From Hypholoma sublateritium FD-334 SS-4 (lineage: Eukaryota > Basidiomycota > Agaricomycetes > Agaricales > Strophariaceae), in NCBI GenBank assembly GCA_000827495.1, contig KN817612.1, positions 97,695-161,694 of the forward strand: a DNA stretch of 64,000 nt, read 5' to 3'. Below, one piece after another: positions 1-12,591 of the stretch. A program made the translations under genes and the position numbers. Within the stretch, counting starts at the first letter, position 1. Each line of letters opens with the position of its first letter. A model generated the notes under the pieces. The model had not been told where the DNA came from, made no database searches, and saw only the letters and a list, made by a program, of their open reading frames with translations.

Positions 1-2976
1 GACCCGCATTGCACCCACAGATGAAAAACTCCGTCCGACGCGGGCTCTTTCATCCCGACGACATCAAGACGATCGGGCTCGCCGCCGCCGCGGGGCCAGC
101 ACCACTCTCTGCCCCTCTGCCCGGCCTCATACGGAAGCCCTCGCGGCCGTCAATCAATACGTTCGACACGCAACACGCGCGCGGAGGTTCCCTAGCGAGC
201 GCGCCTGGCGGGGCGGGCTCGTTCGGGCGCAACGAGGCGAAGAAGGCGCAGAACCAGGCGGAGTTCGGTAAATACGCGGAGGATGACGAGGAGGACTATG
301 AGGATGTATTTGGGAAGGTCAACGCGACTTGTGAGTCCGCACCGTCCTCTGCGGTGTTCGTCTCGGGATTGGCCTGATACGGCTTCTTTTGGTAGCCATG
401 GAGCAGCCGCTGCAGACGCTGCAGCTGAACACGCGGCTGTCGGACAAGTCGTGGGTATGTGGTCTTGTCTCGCCCGATCTGACATATACTGATGTTACTC
501 GTGTGCAGCTTGGTGACGATTGGAACGAAGAGGATCCGTTCGCCGAAGTAAGGCCCGCAGCAAAAAAAACGCGGTGCTATCTGCTGACGCATTTCGCTAG
601 ATTGACGAAGGATTCTCGGAGGACGACTTGGAGGCCAACCTCCAGCGCGACAAACACGCTCGGCTCACCAACGCTGTGAACCAACTCGTTGACGAACTTT
701 CGCCTTCGGCGCCAGACTTTCAGCTCCGCGATGCTTGCGACCAACTCGTGAATATGCTATTTCAAACGAAAATTCTTCCTGGTAACTAACAATGGTCTAC
801 GTCCGCAGCTCAATATCATGGCAGAAACGCCCGAAATGCAGATCCAGTTGGTCTCTTCGCATGGGATGCTTGCTATTCTGGAGGTACTAGAAGGCAGGTG
901 CTCGCGAGACGTCATCATGAAGCTGCTTCAGATCATCAATCTAGTTCGTGAGGTCCATTGTATCGAGATTGTAAGATACTCATACGCGAAATTCGAAACA
1001 GCTGGTCACGGAAGACATAGGCTTCCTCGAAAGCTTCTGCTTGATTGGGTGTGTTTTATTCGATGGTAGCCAGATCTATCACTAATACACGTTCTGTAGT
1101 GGTATTCCTGTTATGATGGGCAAGTTTACCTTGAAAATGAGTTATCTGCTTGAATCTAATTTTCGCCACAGAATTCACCTCCAAGAAATATCCCTCGGAA
1201 TGTCGTCTAGAGGCTTCGAACTTCATTCGGCTCCTCTGCCATACATCCGTCCTTACGCTTCAAATGTTTATCTCGTAAGCTCATTTTAGCGGCCAAATAC
1301 TTCTTCATTAGCAGCTGACTCCCCAATCCTAATCCAGATGTCGAGGCCTGAAGGTCCTGGTCGACCTCCTCGACGAAGATTACAGCGAACAAACAGAACT
1401 CGTCGAGCACGCTTTGAACGGCATTGGCAATGTGTTCGAGCTGCAGAGTCCAACAACGAAAAATGATTTCTGCCGCATGTTTATTCGCGAGGGTCTCTTA
1501 GACCCACTCTCTGCTGCGCTGCTCAACGTGATGGCGATCCGCGACACCCCCACAATGGAGACGAAGATGAAAGTCATCCAGATCCTCCTGGTGTTTTCGC
1601 AAGTCTCGCAGTCAGATATCCATGTGCGTAATGCGCTAGGCACGAGGAAGGTTGTGCGCCGTGAGTTAAAATGAACCGGTTGGAAGATGACAATCCTGAT
1701 CGTGTTTCTTTCTAGGCCTTCTAAGGGCGTGCGAGCTGCTCGAGCCGGAATGTCTCGTGCAGATGCTGAAAGCCGTCAAGCATCTTTCGATGAACGCAAC
1801 GTTGCTGGAAGTTTTGCAGAATGCCAATGCATTGGAAATTCTCATCCGAATACTGGAAGAACAGTCGGCTGGCCCGCATAGTACTGTAAGGCGGCGCTTA
1901 TCTTCCGCAATTCATTATACTGACAATTCTCCGTGCAGGAAATCTCGAACCACGTCTTCCAAACATGCTACAACCTTTGTCGTCTCAATAAATCTAGGCA
2001 AGAAGAAGCGGCGCAAGCAGGCATCATCCCGTGCCTCAAGCGCGTCATCGAAACAAGCTCGCCGCTCAAACAGTTCGCGCTGCCCATCCTCTGCGACCTT
2101 TCCGGCGCAGGAAAGAGCTGCCGGACTCTGCTTTGGCAGCACGATGGCATCTCCATGTACGCCAGGCTCCTGGCCGACCCCTACTTCCAAGTCAGCGCCC
2201 TGGAAGCCATTCACTCCTGGCTCCAGGACGAAACCGCTCGCGTCGAGGATGCGCTGCTGGCACAGGAATCAATCGACCTGCTCCTCAAGTGCTTCGTGTC
2301 ATCCAAGGCCAACTCATTCGAAAACCTCCTCGACCCATTCTTGAAGATCATCAGGCTGTCTACCCCCATCACCATCGCCATGACCAAGTCGTCCGCGTTC
2401 TTCAAGCGGATCATCGACCGACTGGGGCACCACAGCAAGGCCGTCGTGCGGCTCAACCTGCTGCGTATCCTCCGCGGCGTGTGCGATGTACACCCAAACC
2501 GCGCGATGCTCGTCGAGCGGTACGGCCTGTTGGGCGTCGTGGAGAAGCTCAGCCGCGGCGACGGCGCCGTGCTGGTCCGCGAGCTCGCGCGCGAAATCGT
2601 ACCCACGCTCAGGCCCGCGCTGCGCCCGTCGACCAACGGCGTGAGAGCGAAGGTGTCGCCCGCGTCCGTGGACCTCTCGTCGTCGACGCACACCAAGCAG
2701 AAGAGCGTGTCCGGGATCACGCCACGACGCCTCCGCCGCACAGCGTCGGAGACGAGCTCGACACCGCTCGCCAGCGTCAATGTAAACAATTCGTTTGGAC
2801 TGGCGTCGATGGAGAGCCCGCTGCCGCGCTTGAATATGCGGGATATATCCGGGACCGGGGCGAAGCCGCGGGCGCCGTCCTCTGCGAAACCCGCGTCGGC
2901 AACGAGCAGACAGCGATTGGGCGACATACCATGGCAAAATACCAGCATCGACGGATCAGGCGGCGGAACCAAGTGA
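1..2976 (+). CDS. sepH: SepH/Cdc7-type septation (SIN/MEN) protein kinase, C-terminal part; 5' end outside window
   Basis: The kinase domain lies upstream of the window; what is visible is the regulatory C-terminus. Exons beginning near base 21 encode a low-complexity linker with an acidic patch (EDDEEDYEDVFGKV), then a run of helical Armadillo-like repeats (for example SSHGMLAILEVLEG, NALEILIRILEEQ, VETSSPLKQFALPILCDLSG-type helices), then a Ser/Pro-rich basic tail ending at the TGA at 2974-2976. At least eight short introns are needed, such as 318-396 and 456-508. This layout (N-terminal STE-type kinase, C-terminal Arm repeats) is that of fission yeast Cdc7 and Aspergillus SepH, which act at the spindle pole body in the septation initiation network. 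The long final exon (about 1938-2976) is intact. The family assignment rests on the Arm half only, so the catalytic residues cannot be checked here. Confidence 0.82.
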
Positions 2977-3920
2977 TGGCTTTCACCCCCGGCTTGAATT
3001 CAGCTGTTCTCGCATAAGACCTTATCGTTGACTTTGAGTTTCGTTCTATCTTTTTCTCCTTCTCTCGCTTATTACTATATCGCATCTGTCATTGGTTTTC
3101 TGAGGGTATATTTCTCCTCGGCGACTCTCACTCCTTGTTAGCTATCGGCATCCTTATTACCTCTATCACACTCATTGTCGTCAGTTCCTGATTCATCTGT
3201 ATCCTTTCACTCGCATAGTACTATTGTGATCCTAATATTTATAGCATTAGCTTATCTTGACGAGGCTCACGGGCAGGCGAGCTACTTTCGGCCCTTGGGG
3301 ACACGACCAGCAATCCCCTCGCCTTGAACGTGGTAAGTAGATGCTTTCACGTCGAATTATATCAAGCTCTTCATCAAGTCAGTAGTGAATGTCCTGCAGG
3401 TCATTGGAACCTAATGTCGCGTAATTTTGAGGCACATGAGATTCTCAGGTTCAACGAATTGCGTTGTGTGGAAAGAACTCGGAATTCTTCAAGTTCGCGT
3501 CATTTTCTATTTTTGGAACCTCTTCTTGGTCTTCTCTCTTACCAATCACTGAGTTGGCCCTCTCGTCCCTACAACTGGAGCCGTGGACTGTCCGACAATA
3601 ACAATAGCTACAGGAGACTCTGAGTCAAATCTGCCTCGCTTGGATATGAAGTATAACACAGAAGACCACTCAAGGGATTGGGCCGATGTTGGTTCGACGC
3701 CTTAGTTTTACCCACTCCTTCAAGTTCGCCCTGAAACTTCCCAGTCCAGAGCCTTACAACATGCATGAGTCAGGCAGGGTCAGGTGGTACCGTCGGTTGC
3801 GCAGGCTGCAAAACAGCTTAATAAACCACATCCCCCCTCCTTGCCGTGAAGAAATAGGAAGCACCCCCGAATTGATTTCGACATAGTGCCACCGATACCA
3901 TCGTCTTTCCTACATTTGAT
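2977..3920. other. Intergenic region between sepH-like gene and epoxide hydrolase 1
   Basis: This holds the 3' flank of the kinase gene and the promoter of the next gene. The open frames at 3324-3623 and 3686-3886 have no recognisable protein character, no splice-compatible continuation and no paralogue, so I treat them as chance. No TATA box or repeat stands out. Confidence 0.6.
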
Positions 3921-5508
3921 ATGCAGTCTTTCAAGATCGAAGTCCGCGACGAGCAACTCGAGAGATTGAAGCAGAAACTAGCGTTAGCTATCCTGCCCGA
4001 CGAGCTCGAGGACGCTGGCTGGACGTACGGCGTTCCGCTCGCGGAGGTTCGTCGCCTGCTTGCGCGCTGGCAAGACGGCTACGACTGGAGAACGCACGAG
4101 GCCATCCTCAACGCAGACTTGCCGCAGTTCCAGACAGAGATTGCGGTGGACGGATTTGAATCCCTCAAGATCCATTTCGTGCACAAGCAGAGTGAGGTCA
4201 CAGGTGCCATCCCGCTGCTTTTTGTACACGGGTGTAAGTGGGCTCGTCCATGAAGCTCATGAGCTCAGTGTTAATGGTCGCCCAACATGTAGGGCCCGGT
4301 GGATTCTTCGAAGCACGGAAGTTATTGCCGCTATTGACGCAAGCGACTCCGGACCAACCTAGTTTTCACATCGTCGCGTATAGTCTACCAGGGTACGGCT
4401 TCTCTGAGGCGCCGAAGAAGAAGGGGTTCACCCTTTCGCAATACGCGGAGGTCTGCGTATTTTTTCCTACTGCAACTGATAAATTTCGCTCAGTCAATGT
4501 CCTTTCTAGGTTGGCCATAAATTAATGTTGGCCCTCGGGTACAATGAATATGGTAAAATTAGCTACCTGGTTGGATTGGAATGATTCTTACCCCGTTGTA
4601 TCAGTTGTCCAAGGAGGTGATTGGGGAGGCCGTGTACGTTTATGCACACTCCTCGAATATGCGTACAGTGATTAATTGGAATCTCTGTAGATTACGCAAC
4701 ACATTGCGAGCCTCTACGGCGGAAAGCACTGTAAAGCACGGCATACCAATTGGCCGGACGTGGATTCGTGCGTACCTCGTATCCAATGCCCATGCGAAGT
4801 TCTCTAATCCGACCTTCGCTTCAGTGTTCCGCCGACGCTCTCTAAATCTCCCCTCAAATATCTCCGATACTCAGTTACGCCTTACACAGCTGCCGAAAAA
4901 GCGGGACTAGAACGCACAGCGTGGTTCAGAAAGGAGGGCATGGGGTATAATAATGAACACTCGACCCAGCCGCAGACAATCGGCTACAGTCTTGCGGATT
5001 CACCTGTCGGTCTCCTTGCATGGATTTACGAGAAACTCGTTAATTGGACAGACGCATATAAGTGGGACGACGATGAAGGTGCGCTCCATTACCCACATTG
5101 TAAATCAATATGAGCTGACACAAGCAAAGTGTTGACATGGGTATCGATTTACTGGTTCTCCACGGCTGGACCTGCCGCGTCAGTGCGCATCTACTATGAA
5201 CATACCCACAACAAAGGCACTGTAAAGCTGCCGACGGTCCCCAATGGTGTATCCTACTTCCCGAAGGAACTCATCATTCCGCCTCGGTCGTGCGTACCAC
5301 ATCAATACACTCTTGACCACTGAGAAGGCGCTCATTCGTCATTCACAGATGGACGAATTCGCCTTATACCGTTTTTCAGTCGCAACATGACAGCGGGGGA
5401 CACTTCGCAGCGCACGAGAAGCCTGAGGAGCTCGTATCAGATCTCAGGAAGATGTTTGGAAAGGGAGGGCCAGCATTTGGAGTTGTCAAAGACTCTCCTG
5501 GATACTGA
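3921..5508 (+). CDS. Epoxide hydrolase (EHN + alpha/beta hydrolase fold), copy 1
   Basis: Exon 1 (3921-4233) encodes the N-terminal EHN domain. Intron 4234-4292 (59 nt) splits the oxyanion-hole motif: joining T|GG gives FVHGWPGGFFE. The nucleophile motif VVQGGDWGG lies at about 4600-4630, and the catalytic histidine region [13 protein letters not shown] lies in the last exon, which begins at 5350 and joins to PPRW. The protein ends [14 protein letters not shown] at 5508. All elements of a fungal microsomal-type epoxide hydrolase are present (HGWP, nucleophile Asp in GGDWG, terminal His). Such enzymes hydrolyse epoxides to vicinal diols. At least six short introns are needed. It lies tail to tail with a clear paralogue (5602-7278) sharing intron positions, so the pair arose by inverted duplication. 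The substrate cannot be predicted. Confidence 0.87.
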
Positions 5509-5601
5509 GTATCATCTATCCTTACCGCAAACTATACATATAGCGAACACAACCCCATGTCCTTGTTTGCAAAAGATAAAGTATGAATCTACAAGTTGGT
5601 C

Positions 5602-7278
5602 CTACAATTTAGCTTTGATTTCTTTGGCATAGCCGGTCTTGCCTGGAACAACACCAAACGCAGGGCCACCCTTTCCAAACATCCTTCTCAGGTCTGCAAC
5701 AAGCTCCATCGGCTTCTCAGTGGAAGCAAAATGTCCACCAGACTTGTGCTCCGACTCGAAGACTAAAGTGGGTGCCTTAAGCCATCTGAGTGAATAGGCG
5801 AGCAGATTGAATGTCAGTGCCATCGGTATATGATCACCAGCGTATCGTCACAAACCGTCTTGGGAAACGAACTATCTCGTTCGGGAAGTAAGAATATCCT
5901 GTGGGTATGGTGATAGACGGCAGATCCGTGAATATATTTCCCTCTTGCGCAGCTTCGTAGTAAATTCGGACTGAGGCAGCAGGCCCCGCTCGAGAGAACC
6001 AGTATACAGACACCCAGGTAAGAACTTGGTCGCACGCCAAGTTAGAGAGCGATGATAACGAGGATTGAGAGAGGGAAGAAATAAATACCTTCATCGTCGT
6101 CCCAGTGGTAATCCTCTCCTGCCCAAATGACGAGCTTCTCGTAAATCCATGCTAAAAGGCCAACGGGGGAATCGGCAAGACTGTATCCTAGCGTCTGGGG
6201 CATTGTGGATTGCTCCTTGAAGTATCCGGATGACTTTTTATCATACCATGCCGTTCGCTCCATCGTCTTTTGTCATCGGGGGAGAGACCAAATATGACGG
6301 TGGAAAGGAAGGTCCAGGGGGTGCGCTTGAGACTTGGTGCTGGTGTCCTTTATTTATGGTTTGAGATCAATGATAATGCGAGTGTACAGTTGGAAAGTGG
6401 GAACTGACATAGGCAAGTTTGTGTGCCAGGCTTTGATGTATTGGGGTCCATATCGGTGAGCGCCAAATCGAGTGATCTAAGGTTGGCAGAATTTAAGCGC
6501 TCAATCACTGGATGGACGCTCCAACTTCGTCGACTCACCACAGCACCCCAATCTCCACCCTGAGTTACTACATGTAATCATTCATTCAGTAACTATGTCA
6601 CTCTGATCAACGCTTTAAGCTTTAATACTCACCATATTGGGGGTATCCGAGAGCTATCATCAGTGTATTGCCAACCTACATTTTGGCATGAACATGGATA
6701 TTGTTGAGATCATGTTTGGGCTGTCTACTTGCCTCTGCGCATTGTTTCGGTGAAAAACCTTTCTTTTTTGGCCCTTCCGAGAAAGCGTACCCAGGAAGAC
6801 TGAAAGCTACAACGTGGAAAGCGGGATATTCAGAGGATCCTTCCACGAGAAGCGGGAGTATCTTCTGCACTTCCAAAAAGCTTCCGGGCCCTGATGAGCG
6901 TCCATATTTCAGAACGTCGCTGAAGTGGGTGTACAGGGTGTGGACAATGGATGGTCACTCACATCCATGGACGAACAGCAACGGGATTGCACCTTCAACC
7001 CCGCTTCTCTGGTGCACATAGTGTATGTTCAAGCTGCCGAAGCCATCGACGTGGATGTCGCGCGTGAACTGAGGCATGCCACTGTTCAGCAGCGCCTCCT
7101 GCTTGCGCCAGTCGTACCCTTCCCTCCAGCGTGCGACAAGGCGCTTAATGTCTGGGAGCGGCGCACCATAATCCCACCCTGCGTCATCCAGTTCGTCTGG
7201 AAGGACTGTCGTGGCTAATTTCTGCTGAAGCTGCTCGAGGACACTGTCAGGGATACAGATCTTGAATGGACTTTCCAT
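5602..7278 (-). CDS. Epoxide hydrolase (EHN + alpha/beta hydrolase fold), copy 2
   Basis: This is the convergent paralogue of the gene at 3921-5508. The ATG at 7276-7278 ([20 protein letters not shown]) is the start; an apparent extension upstream would need TTG. The first intron again splits the HGWP motif and joins to [14 protein letters not shown]. The nucleophile motif [11 protein letters not shown] is encoded around 6540-6570, and the last exon carries [19 protein letters not shown], joined as FPRRW to the previous exon exactly as in copy 1. The C-terminus is longer than in copy 1 and ends [12 protein letters not shown]. All catalytic residues are present, so it should be active. The upstream region is shared, divergently, with the GH17 gene. 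Confidence 0.87.
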
Positions 7279-8174
7279 GGCCGTCAACTTGCAGGTAGTG
7301 ATTTCAGAGTGGGGGCAGTCGAAAGAAGCCCGGTGGCGCTCAGCGACTGTGGGATAAAGATGCTTACAACCGGCATACTGATGATGTGTCGGTCGAAGAC
7401 GCGCGATAATGCTAGCCTATAAAAGTACTTGTGCTTGAAAGTAGTGGTGGTGGATTGACCGGAATAAGTACAGCACTCGATAGCATTGAAAGCATGTATG
7501 GATCGAATATGAAGGTTGATGCTCGAAAATCAGCATATATTAACCAGATATATTAGCAGCAGATGAATACTTCGATTTATACCGGTAGTATTCAAGGCTG
7601 TGGCGCGTGAGGGAGTGGAAGAAACTGCAGCTGTTGTATGTTCATCGTCAGCGCCGGTGTTTGTCTCACCAGTGAATTCAATTTCAATGGCTCTCCATCC
7701 ACTTGTAGATTTGTATTCTTGGCATTCAATTCCCGAGACTGTAAACCAAGAAGGACTAAGTATGGAATCGAACGTGATGGTCAGAACAAAGGTGGATTCG
7801 GAACCGCATCATTCTGGATTTGGGAATTCGCACAGAAACAAAAGCGGCTGGGTTGGCTAGCGTAACGAGCAAAATTTGCCCAGAGGGACTCCTGACTCGG
7901 ATGGAAGAAATGAAGACTTCTTTCTATTCAACTAAGAATCTCGCCGCACCAACTGCTAGATCCTCCGATTAGTCGAGGATGAGACTACAATCGAATCCAC
8001 TCCCGAGCTTCCGTTTTCATGTCTTTCGCGTGGTGCTTCCACACTATACATCCGCCCGTCGAGGACAAGTACTACCGCCAGTCACCTGTTCCAGGGGACT
8101 TCGATGGGAAGGGGCACCTTACGCGACGTATAAATCCAGAATATTTTGGTCCGCCATGAACACCAGCGCACACA
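7279..8174. other. Divergent promoter region (epoxide hydrolase 2 / GH17)
   Basis: About 0.9 kb separates two divergently transcribed starts. The frames at 7600-7865 look non-coding. A TATA-like stretch (CGTATAAATCC, about 8128-8138) lies roughly 40 nt before the GH17 ATG. No repeats were seen. Confidence 0.55.
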
Positions 8175-9647
8175 ATGCCGTTTTCCTTCGCGGCCTCGTT
8201 TCTTTTCTTGACAGTTGTTGGCCTGGTCCTCCTCGACAGCGTCATTGCTCGTCCATTCGAAGGCCCTCAAATCATCCAAATCAGCGGAGCATCGACGAAT
8301 GTTGTATCCATTACTTCAGACCCACCATCTGGCTGTTTCCCTGAACTAGGATTCGCGATGCCTTCTTCCGTTCCTTCGTCCTTAGAAGACTGGTGGTGCA
8401 GCACTGACTCGGAATATGGTTTTGTTGGGTTCAGCTATGAAGTGACATCCTGTAAGAGGCGATGGTCGTTATATCAATCCTGTTGAGGTGCTGACGTCGT
8501 CAAAATCAGGTCAAAGCGCGGAGAAGCTGAAAGAAGAGTTCTTAGATATCAGGCAAACGTTCAACGGGCGTTATGTCCGCCTGTACGGTGCCTGCGACCG
8601 CGTTGGCTTTTAGTGAGTGGTATACTGTGGATGTCGACACGGGACACGGCTAATATTTCGACCATTTCTAGCGACGATGTGATAGATGCTGCATGGGAAG
8701 CTGGAGTGGGCGTGTATGCGCTTGTCTGGGTAGGCCGTCGAAACAACCTCGGCGCCTAAGCCACTGCTAACGTTGATGCAGTTCGGGTTTGACAATGACG
8801 ATAAGTGGATGACAAGACGCGACACGCTCCTCGCAACCTTACATTCCAATCCAAAGGCGCAATTCGTGACTCGGGCCGTTCAGTTCGGATCGGAGCCCCT
8901 CTTTGACAGTGTATTGAGTCCCATAAATCTCGCAGCCCAAATTACGTCTGCAAAAGTGAATCTGTCAAGCCTATCCATACCTGTCATCATCAGCGAATTA
9001 GCATATGGATACCAAGCGGTGAGATTTACCGTGAACGTCAATGGGTCGAACTGATAACATTCTTCTACAGCATCTGAAAGATGGTTCGATGGAAGTTTTG
9101 GATGTTATTGATTTCATCGGAGCGCATATGTTGCCTTTCTTTTCCGCCAATGCTTCACAAGGTCAGTATCATCGTTAGTGTTAGGGCGATATACCTCTCA
9201 AACAAATACCGGCAGCGAAAAATGCCTGGCCCATTGTCCAAACTGATATTGATTGGTTTGTAAAAAGCGCCCCCAGCAAGAAAATATATCTGACACAGGT
9301 GAGATTCCCGAATATACAGGGGTCCTACGATCACATTGAGCTGCATGATAGAATGGTTGGCCATCTACTTCGTATCCCGGTGTCATGCCGAACAGCCGTC
9401 TCGCGGTTTCTAATGTGCAGAATGAGCAAGTGAGTCGAGCGTGGACATGCATCCAAACGAAACTTACATTTTATTTCAGGCTTATTATACATTACTCGAC
9501 GAAAACTGTGAATACTTCAAGTCCGTACCTGGGGGCGGAATTGGATGGTTCGCACATATCTATTCCGATTACCAGGAGCCCGGCTATGGCATCTATGGCA
9601 ATGACGGCCTCCTGAAATTTCCATTTAGCCCGAAGACATCTTGCTAG
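8175..9647 (+). CDS. Secreted GH17 (Bgl2-like) beta-1,3-glucanase family protein, nucleophile position substituted
   Basis: The protein starts MPFSFAASFLFLTVVGLVLL, a signal peptide. Successive small exons encode FNGRYVRLYGACDRVGF, DDVIDAAWEAGVGVYALVW, RAVQFGSEPLFD (acid/base Glu context), IPVIISELAYGYQA, IDFIGAHMLPFFSANAS and a final exon GGGIGWFAHIYSDYQEPGYG ending KFPFSPKTSC. This order matches the TIM barrel of Bgl2-type GH17 proteins, which hydrolyse or remodel cell-wall beta-1,3-glucan. In most GH17 enzymes the nucleophile sits in a (T/S)ETGWPS motif. Here the splice joining codon 9296-9298 to the next exon gives YLTQNGWPSTS, with Gln in place of Glu. No alternative splice in this interval restores Glu. 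The protein may be a catalytically dead, glucan-binding paralogue, or the subfamily may work differently. Confidence 0.78.
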
Positions 9648-9927
9648 AGAACGTCCATAGCTTTCCCCTTACCTTTACTGAGCATTGTTTCCCTTTGATT
9701 TTCCATCTTGGGTAGAATCTGACCTGAGTTCGACACCAATTGGGTAGTACTTACATACGGTGGCGGTCGAAGTTCGAAAGAATTTGACCCGCGGGTAATC
9801 TGGCGAACGAGATTGGCCGAGATCACATGATCATAAAGCTCCGGCAGACTCCGCCTGGGCTGTTGCGTGATATTCCGAACCAGTGCTTTCTCCAAAAAAC
9901 TTGTCTATTCGTCGGTTTCGCTCTGCC

Positions 9928-11489
9928 ATGCTGTCCAGAGTGGTCCTTAGCCGTGTGCTGAAGAACGCAGCGCGTCACCCAGTGAGTGTCTACTAAACTC
10001 TCAGAAAATTCCGAAATTTACCGCCCTCACAGCGTGCTTTAAGAGGGTTCGCGACAGCGCACCCCGCCAGCCCCTTCACTGAGGTCTCGACCCTCTCGAA
10101 TGGCCTGACGGTCGCCACAGAGGCGCAGCCTCATGCACAGACCGCTACAGTCGGTGTCTGGATTGACGCAGGAAGCCGCGCCGAGACCGACAAGACCAGC
10201 GGAACCGCGCATTTCCTCGAGCACATGGCCTTCAAGGGAACCCAGCGCCGCTCGCAGCACGGTCTCGAGCTTGAAGTCGAGAACCTCGGTGCCCACCTCA
10301 ACGCCTACACGTCCAGGGAACAGACCGTGTACTACGCGAAGAGCTTCAAGAAGGACATCCCCGCTGCTGTTGACATCATCAGCGATATCCTTCAGAATTC
10401 CAAGCTAGAGCTTCCCGCAATCGAGAGGGAGCGGGACGTCATTCTGAGGGAGCAGCAGGAGGTTGACAAGCAGCTTGAGGAGGTTGTTTTTGACCACCTG
10501 CACTCCGTTGCTTTTCAGGGTATGTGAACATAATAGCTGAAGTTTCTATTCTCATAGCCATGCAGGTCAGGCTCTCGGACGCACCATCCTCGGTCCGAAG
10601 GAGAACATCCTGTCAATAAAGCGTGACGACCTCGCGTCCTACATCCAGACCAACTATACTGCAGACAGGATGGTGCTTGTTGGTACCGGCGGTGTGTCGC
10701 ATAACGAGCTTGTTGAGCTCGCTAAGAAGCACTTCTCGGCTCTCCCCGTGTCCGCCAACCCCATCCCCCTCGGACGCCTGTCTCACCCCAAGACAACCTT
10801 CGTCGGCTCTGAGGTCCGCATCCGCGACGATTCCATCCCCACCGCGAACATCGCCATTGCTGTTGAAGGCGTAGGCTGGAGCTCGCCCGACTACTTTCCC
10901 ATGATGGTCATGCAGAGCATCTTCGGTAACTGGGACCGCAGCCTCGGCAGTGCTTCACTCACCTCCTCTCGCCTGTCGCACATCGTGTCGCAGCACAACC
11001 TCGCCAACTCCTTCATGTCTTTCTCAACGTCGTACTCGGATACCGGACTTTGGGGTATCTACCTGGTGTCTGAGAACCTCATGAACCTCGATGATCTTGC
11101 CCATTTCACACTCAAGGAATGGACACGGATGAGCATCGCCCCCACTTCCGTTGAAGTCGAGCGTGCTAAGAGCCAGCTCAAGGCCGGTCTGCTCTTGGGT
11201 CTCGATGGCACCACTGCCATCGCCGAGGACATTGGCCGCCAGCTTGTTACCAGCGGAAGGAGGTTCACTCCTCAACAAATCGAGCAAGCTGTTGATGCCG
11301 TCACCGTGGGTGAGATCAAGCGTGTTGCCCAGAAATACCTTTGGGACAAGGACGTACGTTGTCTTTCAGACGTTCTATTATATTTCGCTCATATGTGGCT
11401 GGTAGATTGCCATCGCTGCTGTCGGAAGCATCGAAGGTCTTTTGGACTACAACCGCATCCGCGCCGATATGTCGTCTATGTTGTATTAG
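9928..11489 (+). CDS. MAS1: Mitochondrial processing peptidase, beta (catalytic) subunit
   Basis: Four exons (9928-9981, 10033-10519, 10566-11353, 11406-11489) give 470 residues, the normal length for the family. The N-terminus [20 protein letters not shown] is a basic amphipathic presequence ending near [10 protein letters not shown]. The inverted zinc-binding motif is [11 protein letters not shown] (HxxEH), with the downstream Glu in the [20 protein letters not shown] block. The C-terminal M16 half ([12 protein letters not shown] to YLWDKD) is complete, and the last exon encodes [21 protein letters not shown]. With the alpha subunit it cleaves presequences of imported proteins in the matrix; in fungi the pair is soluble or bound to complex III. 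All three introns are in frame with good GT-AG signals. Confidence 0.95.
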
Positions 11490-12591
11490 GTAGGTTTGCC
11501 CTCAGATACGTTGATTGTTATAATGCTAATGCCTACTTTCAAACTTCAGTCGGTAATATAGAGTTTAATGTTTAAAAAGCATGTTTCTAGACACAGGCAA
11601 TTTTCCGAGTAATACTCCCCTTTCGAAAGGGATTTATACCATTCAGATTTCTGAAGGTTGATCAGTCAAGCTACTGTGGATGTTTTGATGGCACGATTGA
11701 GCGAGCAACAAAATCCATATTATTTGGCGCTCGAACGTCGATGAACGCCTTAATAATTTGACAACCAAGATCATATTGTTGTTTTGTAGGAGTTAACTAT
11801 TATATGTGATGAGTGGCTCTTGCAGCAATCTATTTTCTTCGCTTTTGCTTGTCATGAAGCGCTGTTTTATTTTAGGTTCCCAAATCACTCCCGCAAGCGC
11901 CCCGCGCGACAAGAAAGGAATTTTCCCAAATAGGCAAACCAACAAACGCCCTGTCCAGAGAGAGGGCCATCAATTCATTTTAACCAGTCTTTGGATGCAT
12001 TGAATCTACGGCCAACGGCGTTGCTGATACGCATGAATACTCTTTGTCCCGCTGTGGCCAGTGTTCAATGCACCGCATTTATTGACATGCCTCCCCTCGA
12101 TTTCCCTTTCACGCATTTTCCCCCGTTGTCTCGACTCGGATGCTAGGACCCGTGTTCATTGGACAATACCGCCAACTGCTATAAAACGCTGGGGTCTGTT
12201 GGAATTGTACTCTGTTAATTGGGAGTGGATCTCTCGTTTCCCTTGGCGTGCTTATCTGTTTTTTTTTTCAGCCGTCGAGTTATTTTTGACGTTCGAAAAG
12301 GCCAGAGGCCACATTCGCAAGCAGACATCTACAGGAAGTCAAGCCACACTGTGGCCTTGCCTGATAAGTATATAAAGTCAGCTACGCTTGACTGGTCCTC
12401 GCCATCCTCAACCCACCGCTTGACTCCCGGCGAGCATTCCAAGCGACGACCTTCCTTCGATTTTTGCTTTGCCTTTGCTTTTCTTTCCCTTCGTATACTT
12501 AATCGCCTTCAACCAACTTAATATTCCCTCGTTTTATATCCATATCATCCTAACTTGCTCTAGCGCCCTCCTCTATTTGCTTTATATTGCC
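11490..12591. other. Intergenic region and 5' leader of the 12592 gene
   Basis: The first part is the 3' flank of the MPP gene. The second part is a pyrimidine-rich leader typical of fungal promoters. TATA-like sequences occur near 12178 (CTATAAAACG) and at 12369-12377. The frames inside lack an ATG in a sensible context. No repeats were seen. Confidence 0.6.
12369..12377 (+). promoter_or_regulatory. Probable TATA box for the gene at 12592
   Basis: TATATAAAG is followed by a CT-rich tract, the common Agaricomycete promoter layout. It would place the transcription start near 12400 and leave a 5' leader of roughly 190 nt. Confidence 0.5.

Noticed and set aside
3324..3886. Possible small genes between the kinase and epoxide hydrolase 1
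   Set aside because: No coding composition, no splice-consistent exons and no similarity to any other part of the window.
12469..12591. N-terminal hydrophobic extension of the AT-hook protein
   Set aside because: It needs a TTG start and lies in the pyrimidine-rich 5' leader downstream of the TATA box.
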